Source: Ruminococcus_G sp050944435
GTDB lineage: Bacteria > Bacillota > Clostridia > Lachnospirales > Lachnospiraceae
Assembly (NCBI GenBank): GCA_050944435.1
Contig: JBMNRB010000014.1
Location: forward strand, 1 to 64,000
Direction: 5' to 3'
DNA: 64,000 nt
In this document: piece after piece, positions 8,105-15,645 of the stretch
Layout: every line of letters begins with the position of its first letter
Position numbering within the stretch: the first letter of the stretch is position 1
The notes under the pieces: model-generated
The model's database searches: none
Told to the model about the DNA's origin: nothing
Seen by the model: the letters and a program-made list of their open reading frames with translations, nothing else
Program-made: the position numbers and the translations under genes

Positions 8105-8380
8105 ATGTTTAAGGTAGATGAATTAGAACGATTAAAAGAAGTAAACATACAAGATGTTGCAAGAGAAAATCTTGTCAGTTATTCTTCATTGATTGATAAT
8201 GATGGAAAAACATATGAGGATAGAATACGATACTATATGGAACATGCGGGTGAAAATCCATATTTCTATGAGGATAATGGATATGTGGTAAAAAGTGTTC
8301 TAAAAAGTCATGAGGCTCTGTCTTTTGCTGATTGTACAAAACAATTAGTGGCAAGAAGAGCAGGAAAGAACTTCATTTAA
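8105..8380 (+). CDS. Small DUF6870-like mobile-element protein
   Basis: A 91-residue acidic protein starting at ATG 8105 behind AGAGGTG. It has the layout of a small family (DUF6870-like) common in conjugative and mobilisable elements of gut Firmicutes: an N-terminal LKEVNIQDV strand, a middle RIRYYMEHAGENPYFY segment and a VVKSVL strand. The function of the family is unknown. It lies between the surface-protein island and the chimeric recombinase, in AT-rich DNA unlike the core genes. The family name is given from resemblance only. Confidence 0.5.
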   Translation: MFKVDELERLKEVNIQDVARENLVSYSSLIDNDGKTYEDRIRYYMEHAGENPYFYEDNGYVVKSVLKSHEALSFADCTKQLVARRAGKNFI

Positions 8381-8420
8381 TATTAGAGAAGAAGATGTCA
8401 AAAAAAGAAATAATTTCATA

Positions 8421-8449
8421 TTTTCACAGAAAGAGAAGTGTGCTATAAT
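8421..8449 (+). promoter_or_regulatory. Extended -10 promoter upstream of the chimeric recombinase
   Basis: TGCTATAAT (8441-8449) is an extended -10 element. TTTTCA lies 17 bp before the TATAAT. A short CTGCT-TTG-AGCAG hairpin with a T-rich 3' side lies in the leader at about 8497-8516 and could act as an attenuator. Confidence 0.55.
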
Positions 8450-8531
8450 ACAAGCAGGACTAAATTGAGAATAGAGCGCTTCTATTTAAGGGTACTGCTT
8501 TGAGCAGAATTTTTAGATAGGAGTGTTTTTT

Positions 8532-9218
8532 ATGCAAAAAAATATGTGGCTTGCATGTAAGTATCTGCGATTAAGCATTGATGATGGAGATAAGGAAGAA
8601 AGTGAATCTATTGTTAATCAAGCAATTCTTATAGATTCATACTTTAAAAGTACTGAAGATATGGCAATTATTGAGACTTTTAAGGATGATGGATATACCG
8701 GAACGGATTTTAATCGGCCTGGTTTTCAAGCAATGATGAAGGAAATTGAGAAAAAGTCAATTAACTGTATTATTGTAAAAGACTTATCACGCTTTGGAAG
8801 AGATCATATTGAGGTCGACAGGTATATTCAAAAGGTATTTCCTCAGATGGGGGTAAGATTTATTGCCATAAACGATAACTACGATTCACTTACTGCAAAC
8901 ATGACAGATACACATCTTGTAGTTCCTGTCAAGACCTTGGTTAATGAAACTTATAGCAGAGAAAACTCTAAAAAAATCAGAAGTCATTTGGAAGCGAAAA
9001 GAAGTGTTCTGAAACTGGCAGATAAATACTCTGCTGAGCGTTTGGAAGCAGCGTGCCGGAAGGCGCTTTCCTATACAGCGAGTACCAGCTACAAGAGTAT
9101 CAAAAACATCTTGGCAGCCGGGCAGGAAAAGATTGAACCGGAGTTACAGACTCCCGACTCTGCATCAACTCAGAACAAACACGCCATCACTCGTGGTGCT
9201 GACTACTACAGGAGGTAA
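8532..9218 (+). pseudogene. Chimera: serine recombinase N-terminus joined to an IS21 IstA C-terminus
   Basis: ATG 8532 follows TAGGAG. Residues 1 to about 155 are a resolvase-type catalytic domain of the TndX/TnpX kind: the catalytic Ser in YLRLSIDDG, FKDDGYTGTDFNRPGF, and IVKDLSRFGRDHIEVDRYI. From about residue 157 (base 9000) the protein switches to the C-terminal tail of an IS21-family transposase, with KLADKYSAERLEAACRKAL, SYKSIKNIL and the closing RGADYYRR. The DNA-binding half of the recombinase is gone, so it is probably inactive. The junction is in frame, giving a 228-residue hybrid. Confidence 0.8.
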
Positions 9219-9531
9219 GAAGTATAACATGTAACAACAGGTAGAGAAAGCCTACTTGTTTCATTTATGGTTGTGCCACGCAGCTTTCGGGGCATAGGAG
9301 TTTAGGGAGACGTATTCAGGTAAAAGAAAAATACTGTATAAGTTGTGTTAAGAACATAAAGGAAATTGTTAAAAAATTGAATTCAGATATTTAAAGAATA
9401 TCAAAAAAGAGAGAACCGCAATCCAATAGCAGCTCTCTCTTTTTAGCTTTCTGCCTGTCGGCATTATAGTATATTAGCGTAAATGCTTTGTTATCACCGT
9501 AAATACAAAACTTTACGGATCTTTTTGATGG
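9219..9531. other. Non-coding remnant between the IstA tail and sodC
   Basis: Where an istB gene would normally follow, only a few short frames with early stops are seen. Apart from the terminator at 9403-9446, the stretch holds a CCGTAAA-N8-TTTACGG hairpin (about 9499-9520) without a T run, just downstream of sodC on its strand. Nothing else is recognised. Confidence 0.5.
9403..9446. terminator. Bidirectional terminator between the island and the spore-coat operon
   Basis: AAAAAGAGAG and CTCTCTTTTT form the two arms of a long hairpin with an AT tail on both strands. It would stop both rightward transcription from the island and leftward transcription from sodC. Confidence 0.7.
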
Positions 9532-10032
9532 TCAGGGAACGACCGCCGGGGTGATTTCACCGCAGGCAATTTTCGCCCCGGAGTTTCCCGAAGGCTGGGA
9601 GGTGAAATCGTCCGGCATATCGTGAATGACTGCTGTTTTTCCGATCACTTCCTCAGGATAAAACCGTCCGGTATAAAACATGGAAAGGGCGTAACCCTCA
9701 TCGGCAAAGAGAGGAGGCAGATCTCCGGCATGAGAGGGGTGGAGACAGTTATCAGGGTTGAAATGGCTTCCTGTCGTTCCGAAGGGGCCGTCGCCATTAT
9801 CCAGGCACTGGCTTCCGGCGTGAATGTGGAAACCAAAAATTTTCCCGTCACATATCTGAGAGGACAGGGGAAGATTTTCTATTTCCGCAATGATAAAGGT
9901 ACCGTTCCAGAGGGGATAAAAATATACGTTTCCGGTGAGATCAGGATGGGTCTGACTTCCGTGAATCAGCGCCTGGGCCTGCAGGGGCATTCTTAACAGG
10001 GAACTGAGAATTTCAAAAAATGCTCCTTCCAT
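9532..10032 (-). CDS. sodC: Cu/Zn superoxide dismutase-family protein
   Basis: A 166-residue protein, starting at 10032, 4 bp after cotJC ends. It carries the copper and zinc ligands of the SodC fold: FGFHIHAG (two His), GSHFNP, HPSHAGDLP (bridging His, further His and Asp) and VIHDMPDDF, then GNSGAKIACGE at the C-terminus. Two Cys positions typical of the structural disulfide are present (GSQC and IACG). No signal peptide is seen, unlike most bacterial SodC, which fits deposition in a spore coat from the mother-cell cytoplasm. It would turn superoxide into hydrogen peroxide for the adjacent catalase-like CotJC. Confidence 0.9.
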   Translation of the reverse strand: MEGAFFEILSSLLRMPLQAQALIHGSQTHPDLTGNVYFYPLWNGTFIIAEIENLPLSSQICDGKIFGFHIHAGSQCLDNGDGPFGTTGSHFNPDNCLHPSHAGDLPPLFADEGYALSMFYTGRFYPEEVIGKTAVIHDMPDDFTSQPSGNSGAKIACGEITPAVVP

Positions 10033-10036
10033 GGGT

Positions 10037-10576
10037 TCAGCAGTCGCTGCAGCTGCATTTGGCAGGCATATCAAAACTGGGGTTGAAGGCGTAGAAGTTA
10101 TTGGCGTCCAGATCTTCCTGCACAGTGCGGAGCGCTTCGCCGAAACGCTGGAAGTGGACAATTTCCCGTTCGCGAAGGAATTTGATGGGATCAGCTATTT
10201 CAGGACAATCCTTTACCAGACGAAGAATATTGTCGTAGGTGGATCGGGCCTTTTGTTCTGCGGCCATATCTTCAAAAAGATCCGTGATGGGATCGCCCTT
10301 GGACTGAAACTCGCAGGCGTTAAAGGGAATGCCGCCTGCGGCCTGGGGCCAGAGGGCCAGCGTGTGATCCACATAGTATTTATCAAATCCGGAACGTTCG
10401 ATTTCTTCCATGGATAAGTCGCAGGTGAGCTGATAGATAATGGTTCCGATCATTTCAAGGTGGCCCAGCTCCTCGGTAGCGATATCTGTCAGCATTCCCA
10501 TGCAGGTTCGGTTGGGCATGGTGTAGCGCTGAGACAGATATCGCATGGAAGCGGCCAGCTCACCATCAGGACCTCC
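10037..10576 (-). CDS. cotJC: Spore coat protein CotJC (manganese catalase-like), C-terminal part of a split gene
   Basis: About 178 residues from GGPDGELAASMRYL to the C-terminus. The di-manganese ligands are all on this part: Glu in GELAA, TEELGHLE (Glu and His), AAEQKARSTY and REIVHFQRF. It lacks the first 29 residues of the family. Those residues, ending in ISQF, are encoded on the same strand at 15642-15556, and the two parts share an in-frame GGAGGTCC. Joined, they make about 208 residues, the normal family length. The local frame could open at an ATG at 10585, but this lies in the end of pflA and has no ribosome site. Confidence 0.9.
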   Translation of the reverse strand, partial: GGPDGELAASMRYLSQRYTMPNRTCMGMLTDIATEELGHLEMIGTIIYQLTCDLSMEEIERSGFDKYYVDHTLALWPQAAGGIPFNACEFQSKGDPITDLFEDMAAEQKARSTYDNILRLVKDCPEIADPIKFLREREIVHFQRFGEALRTVQEDLDANNFYAFNPSFDMPAKCSCSDC

Positions 10577-11300
10577 CAATGGCAAAAGGATATGGTATCA
10601 GGGCTTCCAGTTCCTTGAGACGATCCGGGGAAAGTTCCGGAGTATTGGCCAGGGGAAAGGGGATGCCCATACTGTTGTACTTTTCCAGACATAACTTCCT
10701 AAAGGGCAGCAGCTCTATCTTTTCCACATTGGGAAAATCCTTTAAAAAATGAAGAAGATCACCAAGATGCTGTTGGGTATCGTTCAGTTCAGGGACGACT
10801 ACCCTGCGTATCCAAAGGGGGACGTTTTTTCTCGCTGTAAGAGCCAGAAATTCTTTTACCTGGGAGAAACTGCCGCGGCAGTATTTCTGGTATTCTTCTG
10901 ATGATAAAAACTTTACGTCGGCCAGCACAAGGTCTGTATAATCCAGTATTTTCTCCGCCTGGTTAAGGCTGCCTATACAGCTGGTGTCAAGGGCGGTGTG
11001 AAAACCGGCTTCTTTCAGCGCTGCCAGAAGTTCCGCCGTAAAAGCGGGCTGGGAAAGAGGTTCGCCGCCGGTGATGGTGACTCCTTTCTGCTTCAAATAA
11101 GGTGCGAAGCGGAGCGCTTTCTGGACAATCTGGGAAGGGAGAAATTTTTCTCCCTTCCCAAACTCCCAGGTATCCGGATTGTGACAGTAAACGCACCGCA
11201 GAGGGCAGCCCTGCAGAAAAATTACATACCGAAGGCCGGGGCCGTCCACCGCTCCCATGGACTGAAAGGAGTGGATATATCCTGATGTTTCCATTATCAT
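10566..11300 (-). CDS. pflA: Pyruvate formate-lyase activating enzyme
   Basis: A 244-residue radical SAM enzyme that installs the glycyl radical on PflB. The CX3CX2C cluster motif is GCPLRCVYCHNPDTW near residue 32, followed by GGEPLSQP, the SAM-binding Gly-rich stretch. ATG 11300 overlaps the pflB stop (ATGA). A second ATG at 11294 is better spaced from the GAGGCGG site and is equally possible. The stop codon TGA at 10566-10568 lies beyond the recombination core, in cotJC DNA, so the last codons differ between the integrated and circular forms. In the circle the end would become GRSGLQ. Confidence 0.93.
   Translation of the reverse strand: MIMETSGYIHSFQSMGAVDGPGLRYVIFLQGCPLRCVYCHNPDTWEFGKGEKFLPSQIVQKALRFAPYLKQKGVTITGGEPLSQPAFTAELLAALKEAGFHTALDTSCIGSLNQAEKILDYTDLVLADVKFLSSEEYQKYCRGSFSQVKEFLALTARKNVPLWIRRVVVPELNDTQQHLGDLLHFLKDFPNVEKIELLPFRKLCLEKYNSMGIPFPLANTPELSPDRLKELEALIPYPFAIGRS
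10569..10597. other. Attachment site, left end of the cotJC intervening element
   Basis: The core GGACCTCC (10569-10576) is followed, after 5 bp, by the arm GCAAAAGGATATGGTA (10582-10597). The arm is the inverted partner of 15527-15542 (14 of 16 bases), at the same 5-bp distance from an identical core. Confidence 0.85.
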
Positions 11301-13528
11301 ACCGCCTCGTGGAACGTACGGGAGATAACTTCTCTTTGCTGTTCGCGGCTGAGCTTGTAAAAGTTTACGGCGTAGCCGGATACCCGGATGGTCAGATTGG
11401 GATATTTTTCCGGATTATGGTAGGCATCGATTAAAGTTTCCCGGTTCATAACGTTTACGTTTAAATGATGGGCGTTCTGTTTGAAGTAACCGTCCAAAAT
11501 GGAGACCAGATTGTCGTATCGTTCTTCATTGGTTTTTCCCAGGGCCTGGGGAACAATGGAGAAAGTATTGGAAATTCCATCCTTGCAGTAACGGTAGGAA
11601 AGTTTGGCTACCGAATTCAAAGCGGCCAGAGCGCCGTTCTTTTCCCGGCCGTGCATGGGGTTGGCGCCTGGAGCGAAGGGTTCGCCGGCTTTTCGGCCGT
11701 CGGGTGTGGAGCCGGTTTTTTTGCCGTAAACCACGTTGGAGGTAATGGTCAGAATGGACAGCGTATGTTCTGCATTCCGGTATAAAGGAGTCTTTTTCAG
11801 TTCGTTGAAAAACAGTTCCACCTGTTCGCAGGCGATGGAATCCACCCGGTCGTCATCATTTCCAAAGGCGGGATAACTGCCGGTGATTTCAAAGTCGGTG
11901 ATCAGTCCGGTTTCTTTGTCGCGGATGCATTTTACCTTTGCATATTTAATGGCGGAAAGAGAGTCGGCCAGTACGCTCATCCCGGCGACGCCAAAAGACA
12001 TATACCGATGAACCTTCGTGTCGTGGAGGGCCATCTGAGTTTTTTCATAGGCGTATTTATCATGCATGTAGTGGATTACATTCATCGTGTTGGCATACAT
12101 TTTTGCCACCCAGGGGCGATAAAAATCCAGAAGTTTCAGCACTTCCTCGTAATCCAGATGTTCTCCCTGATAAGGTTCGTGTACGGGGCCAAGCTGGATA
12201 TTCAGCTTTTCGTCCCGTCCGCCGTTTAATGACATCAGGAGCATTTTGGCCAGATTGGCGCGGGCGCCGAAGAACTGCATTTCCTTTCCGATCCGCATGG
12301 CGGATACACAGCAGGCGATGGCATAATCATCGCCGAACTGGGGTCGCATCAGATCGTCATTTTCATACTGAAGGGCGTCTGTATCACAGGAAACTTTTGC
12401 GCAGAATGTTTTAAAGTTTTCCGGCAGGTTCTCTGACCAGAGCACGGTGAGATTGGGTTCCGCCGCCGGCTTTAAGTTATACAGTGTGTGCATCATCCGG
12501 AAAGTATTCTTTGTTACGAGAGTTCTTCCGTCTTCGCCCATGCCGCCGAGAGATTCTGTAATCCACATGGGATCCCCGCCGAACAGTTCATTGTATTCCG
12601 GAGTGCGCAGATGGCGCGCCATACGCAGTTTCATCACGAAATCATCCATCAGTTCCTGGGCCTGGGCTTCCGTCAGACGGCCGGAGGCAAGGTCTCTCTC
12701 CATATAAATATCCAGGAAAGTGGATACTCTGCCCAGACTCATGGCAGCGCCGTTCTGTTCTTTGATGGAGCCAAGATAACCAAAATACAGCCATTGAATG
12801 GCTTCCTGGGCTGTGCCGGCGGGTTTTGAAATATCAAAGCCATAAAGGGCGGCCATATCTTTGAGTTTTCCGAGAAAATTAATCTGCTGGTAGAGTTCTT
12901 CCAGCTGCCGTATGTGATCCACATCCATCAGCTCCATGCCGAGGAGGTCTTTATCCTTTTGTTTCTCTTCAATCAGACGGTCAATTCCGTAGAGGGCAAC
13001 GCGGCGGTAATCACCGATGATGCGGCCGCGGCCATAGGCGTCGGGAAGACCGGTGATCAGCCCGCAGTGCCGGGCAGCTTTCGTCTCTTTGTTATAGACA
13101 CGGAAAACTCCGTCATTGTGGGTGGTGCGATACTGAAATTCATCTTCCACTTTCTGGGATAATTCATACCCGTAGGCTTTGCAGGCGTCTCTCGTCATGC
13201 GAAGACCGCCGAAGGGATTGACACCCCGCTTTAACGGACGGTCTGTCTGAAGACCTACGATCAGCTCCCGTTCCTTGTCCAGGTATCCTGGCTTATAGTT
13301 CAAAAGTGAAGTGACAGTTTGTGTGTCGATATCCAGCACGCCGCCGAATTCCCGTTCCAGAGCCAGCAGATTTTCCAGCTTATGTAAAAGCTGTTCCGTC
13401 CGCGGGGTGGATGAGGTCAGAAAAGAATCGTCGCCCTCATAGGGGGTATAGTTTTTCTGAATAAAATCCCGGACATCGATGGATGTCTGCCAGTTGCCGC
13501 CATTGAACCCATTCCATTGTGTAAACAT
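11297..13528 (-). CDS. pflB: Pyruvate formate-lyase
   Basis: A 743-residue glycyl radical enzyme converting pyruvate and CoA to acetyl-CoA and formate. ATG 13528 is chosen because AGGAGG lies 8-9 bases upstream; the frame is open a further 10 codons. The adjacent catalytic cysteines are in AIACCVSAMRIGK and the radical glycine is in RVSGYAVNF near the C-terminus. The CC pair separates true PFL from other glycyl radical enzymes. It forms an operon with pflA, preceded by a ZTP-type riboswitch with its terminator. The whole unit sits inside the cotJC intervening element. Confidence 0.95.
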   Translation of the reverse strand: MFTQWNGFNGGNWQTSIDVRDFIQKNYTPYEGDDSFLTSSTPRTEQLLHKLENLLALEREFGGVLDIDTQTVTSLLNYKPGYLDKERELIVGLQTDRPLKRGVNPFGGLRMTRDACKAYGYELSQKVEDEFQYRTTHNDGVFRVYNKETKAARHCGLITGLPDAYGRGRIIGDYRRVALYGIDRLIEEKQKDKDLLGMELMDVDHIRQLEELYQQINFLGKLKDMAALYGFDISKPAGTAQEAIQWLYFGYLGSIKEQNGAAMSLGRVSTFLDIYMERDLASGRLTEAQAQELMDDFVMKLRMARHLRTPEYNELFGGDPMWITESLGGMGEDGRTLVTKNTFRMMHTLYNLKPAAEPNLTVLWSENLPENFKTFCAKVSCDTDALQYENDDLMRPQFGDDYAIACCVSAMRIGKEMQFFGARANLAKMLLMSLNGGRDEKLNIQLGPVHEPYQGEHLDYEEVLKLLDFYRPWVAKMYANTMNVIHYMHDKYAYEKTQMALHDTKVHRYMSFGVAGMSVLADSLSAIKYAKVKCIRDKETGLITDFEITGSYPAFGNDDDRVDSIACEQVELFFNELKKTPLYRNAEHTLSILTITSNVVYGKKTGSTPDGRKAGEPFAPGANPMHGREKNGALAALNSVAKLSYRYCKDGISNTFSIVPQALGKTNEERYDNLVSILDGYFKQNAHHLNVNVMNRETLIDAYHNPEKYPNLTIRVSGYAVNFYKLSREQQREVISRTFHEAV

Positions 13529-13590
13529 GTAAATTTCCTCCTGTATTATGTGTGACATCTTCCGGATGCTGCCTTTTTGCCGGCGAAAAC

Positions 13591-13622
13591 AAAAAGGACA
13601 GCATCAAAAAAAGATGCTGCCC
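13591..13622 (-). terminator. Riboswitch-associated intrinsic terminator upstream of pflB
   Basis: On the minus strand GGGCAGCATC and GATGCTGTCC pair around a T7 loop and are followed by five T residues. The 5' arm overlaps the TGGGCA segment at the 3' end of the aptamer, so ligand binding would compete with terminator formation (ON-type control). Confidence 0.85.
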
Positions 13623-13692
13623 AGACGGTCGGCTGTCCAGGTACTCCATTCCCTCGTGGTACTCCACGTTATCCGTCAGTCATGAAGTCCTT
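13617..13692 (-). ncRNA. ZTP (pfl motif) riboswitch aptamer
   Basis: The minus strand reads, in order, a GACTGACGGATAACG segment, a CGTGGAGTACCACG hairpin, a variable linker, and the conserved 3' segment CCGACCGTCTGGGCA. This matches the layout of the pfl motif, which senses the folate-stress alarmone ZTP/ZMP and often lies before folate, purine or pfl genes. The recognised 3' segment forms the P3/pseudoknot part and runs into the terminator at 13591-13622. Confidence 0.85.
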
Positions 13693-13707
13693 TTAATTTA
13701 CGAGAGA

Positions 13708-13737
13708 AGTATACCATCTTTCCAAAAGAACTGTCAA
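13708..13737 (-). promoter_or_regulatory. Sigma-A promoter for the pflBA riboswitch transcript
   Basis: On the minus strand TTGACA (plus 13732-13737) and TATACT (plus 13708-13713) are 18 bp apart. The start would fall near 13701, just before the aptamer. Confidence 0.8.
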
Positions 13738-13998
13738 TATTTTTATAAAAAACATAAGATAATCATAAAGTGTAATGAATGGAAAGATAATAAATTAACG
13801 AACAAGAGAACAAAAACTCAAACGGGAAGCTATATTCTGAAAAATCTGCTGTTTTTGATTTTTTTGTTCTTCTTCTGACAATGATAAAAGGCAGATTATT
13901 CTGCCGTCGGACAGAACAATCTGTGAAGGAAGAAAGGATAAAGTCTGGCGCTCGGTCATGGAAACCTCTTTTTTTACAGTGTATGCATGATTGCCTGG
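13738..13998. other. Non-coding spacer between the pfl promoter and the recombinase promoter
   Basis: AT-rich DNA without a supported gene. It holds a GGCAGA-TTAT-TCTGCC hairpin (about 13890-13905). Frames on the minus strand here lack ribosome sites and recognisable content. Confidence 0.5.
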
Positions 13999-14028
13999 TC
14001 ATCTTTCCATCAGCGGAATTCATACAAT
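13999..14028 (+). promoter_or_regulatory. Candidate sigma-E promoter of the element recombinase
   Basis: CATACAAT at 14021-14028 is an exact match to the usual sigma-E -10 box. TCATCTT at 13999-14005 (consensus near TCATATT) lies 15 bp upstream. A start near 14035 fits the recombinase ATG at 14058. Sigma-E is the early mother-cell factor, the compartment where excision of a coat-gene insert would be needed. Confidence 0.65.
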
Positions 14029-14057
14029 GGAAATAATCATACAGGAGATCTTTAATC

Positions 14058-15458
14058 ATGAAGACAGGAGCTGCATATATCCGCGTGTCTACAGAAGATC
14101 AGTTGGAATATTCACCGGAAAGTCAACTGAAAAAAATACAGGAATACGGCAGACAGCATCAGATTACCTTGGAGAATTCCTTTGTTTTCTGCGATGAGGG
14201 AATCAGCGGCAGAAATGCCGGCAACCGTCCGGAGTTCATGCGCATGATACGTATGGCCAAAAAGAAACCGCGGCCCTTCGATGTGATTCTGGTGTGGAAG
14301 TTTTCCAGATTTGCCAGAAACCGGCAGGACAGTATCTTTTACAAATCCATGCTGCGCAAAGACTGCGGGATTGATGTGATTTCCGTAACGGAACAATTGG
14401 GAAACGATCCCACTGCGATTTTGATAGAAGCCCTTTTGGAAGCCATGGATGAATATTATTCTGTCAATTTGGCCCAGGAGGTGCGCAGGGGGATGAATGA
14501 AAAATTTTCCAGGGGAGGAGTGGTTTCGGCGCCGCCCTTTGGATATCATATGGGAAAGGGAAAATTTGTCGTGGACGGAGAAAAAGGCGCGGCTGTCCGG
14601 ATGATTTTCGAAGATTATCTGAGGGGATTTTCTTTTCGAAAGATTTCAGCCAGACTGAATGAAATGGGGATTTGTACCAACCGGGGAAATCCTTTCGGGG
14701 GAAGGACGGTTGCCTATATTTTGTCGAATCCTGTATACATGGGGAAAATGCGCAGAAATGTGGAAAAGGAGGGGGAGGTAAAGACGGTGCTGGCGGACGG
14801 AGACCATGAGCCGTTAATTGGGGAAGACACTTTTTATGCGGTACAGCAGCTCATGGGAAAAAATAAAAGAGCAAGGAAAGAAAGTTCCGGGGGATGCAGA
14901 AAGGAGTTTATGCTCCAGGGACTGGTGCGGTGTTCATGCTGCGGCAGTACGCTGACCCGGACTGCCGCAGGAAAGGCGATACAGTGCTGCCGGTATGCAA
15001 GGGGACTTTGTTTGGAAAGTCATTATATTACCCTGGATAAATTGAATCAGGCAGTGATGCAGAAAATTGAAGAAGATCTGGAAGGGGCGGAAGCGGTTAT
15101 CCCGGAATTGAAAAAGAAAGAAGTCATGGAAGAAAAAGATGTGGAAATGCTGCTGAAAGCGGAGAGAAGACGAAGGCGGCGAATTGAGGAAGCTTATGAG
15201 AAAGGAATTGATACGCTGGAAGAATATGGAAGGAAGAAAGCGGCGGTGCTGAACAGTATCCGGGATCTGGAGAAAAGAGGAACAGAACAGCAGAGCGGGA
15301 AAGTATGGCAGAAGAAAATTAAGGCCGGCGATCTGATCCGGATGCTTTCTTGGCATTCCCTCAGTGAGGGCGATAAAAACCGGATACTGAGATCTTTTAT
15401 TTCGGAAATTGTTTTCTGGAGAAAGGAAGGGCAGCTCCAAATCCGTTATTATGTCTGA
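14058..15458 (+). CDS. Large serine recombinase of the cotJC element
   Basis: A 466-residue site-specific recombinase starting at ATG 14058 behind AGGAGAT. The resolvase domain (1-150) has the catalytic Ser in AYIRVSTEDQ (residue 11), DEGISGRNAGNRPEF, and VWKFSRFARNRQDS with its catalytic arginines. The recombinase domain (about 165-265) has PPFGYHMGKGKFVVD and GRTVAYILSNPVYMG. A zinc ribbon starts near residue 290 (VRCSCCGSTL) and a charged coiled-coil region follows at 340-420. This matches the SpoIVCA/CisA class that removes the sigK skin element. It ends 90 bp from the right attachment core. No directionality-factor gene is seen in the element. Confidence 0.93.
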   Translation: MKTGAAYIRVSTEDQLEYSPESQLKKIQEYGRQHQITLENSFVFCDEGISGRNAGNRPEFMRMIRMAKKKPRPFDVILVWKFSRFARNRQDSIFYKSMLRKDCGIDVISVTEQLGNDPTAILIEALLEAMDEYYSVNLAQEVRRGMNEKFSRGGVVSAPPFGYHMGKGKFVVDGEKGAAVRMIFEDYLRGFSFRKISARLNEMGICTNRGNPFGGRTVAYILSNPVYMGKMRRNVEKEGEVKTVLADGDHEPLIGEDTFYAVQQLMGKNKRARKESSGGCRKEFMLQGLVRCSCCGSTLTRTAAGKAIQCCRYARGLCLESHYITLDKLNQAVMQKIEEDLEGAEAVIPELKKKEVMEEKDVEMLLKAERRRRRRIEEAYEKGIDTLEEYGRKKAAVLNSIRDLEKRGTEQQSGKVWQKKIKAGDLIRMLSWHSLSEGDKNRILRSFISEIVFWRKEGQLQIRYYV

Positions 15459-15526
15459 TTTTACAATTGTGAAAAAGAGCGGTTTGTGGCATAATAAAAA
15501 CGGAATAAAGGTTAAGTTTTGATACG

Positions 15527-15555
15527 TACCATATCTTATTGCAGTCCGGACCTCC
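15527..15555. other. Attachment site, right end of the cotJC intervening element
   Basis: The arm TACCATATCTTATTGC (15527-15542), 5 bp, then the core GGACCTCC (15548-15555). The arm is the inverted partner of 10582-10597. Confidence 0.85.
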
Positions 15556-15642
15556 AAACTGGCTGATAATCGTCTGGGCCAGCTTAGCGTTGGTGCCGGT
15601 AATATTTACGGGATATTGAAGTCGTTTTTCATAATTCCACAT
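15548..15642 (-). CDS. cotJC: Spore coat protein CotJC, N-terminal part of a split gene
   Basis: ATG 15642 opens the typical CotJC N-terminus, with MWNYEKRLQYPVNI and AQTIISQFGGP. The first 29 codons lie before the shared GGAGGTCC core; reading on into the element gives unrelated residues (CNKIWYV) and a stop at 15397. It starts 3 bp after cotJB ends, with GGAGG about 13 bases upstream. The remaining residues, including every metal ligand, are at 10576-10037. In the unrearranged chromosome no full CotJC can be made. Confidence 0.9.
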
Positions 15643-15645
15643 AGA

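Larger units (their letters stand above)
10569..15555. mobile_element. Skin-like intervening element inside cotJC (about 4.98 kb)
   Basis: The element splits cotJC at the codons for GGP. Both ends carry GGACCTCC in direct orientation, in the same codon phase, and the wider match is TCxGGACCTCCxAA. Excision at the cores would restore cotJC exactly and leave a circle whose joined site has symmetric arms. Cargo: pflA and pflB (minus strand) with a ZTP riboswitch. Enzyme: a large serine recombinase (plus strand) at the other end, behind a candidate sigma-E promoter. The structure is seen; sporulation-timed excision is inferred by analogy with the sigK skin element. Confidence 0.88.

Noticed and set aside
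10037..10585. CotJC part as an independent gene starting at ATG 10585
   Set aside because: The ATG lies in pflA DNA with no ribosome site, and the missing N-terminus is present at 15642 in the same phase.
13763..14059. A minus-strand frame of 98 codons inside the cotJC element
   Set aside because: No ribosome site, low-complexity content, and it covers the recombinase promoter region; not a credible excision factor.
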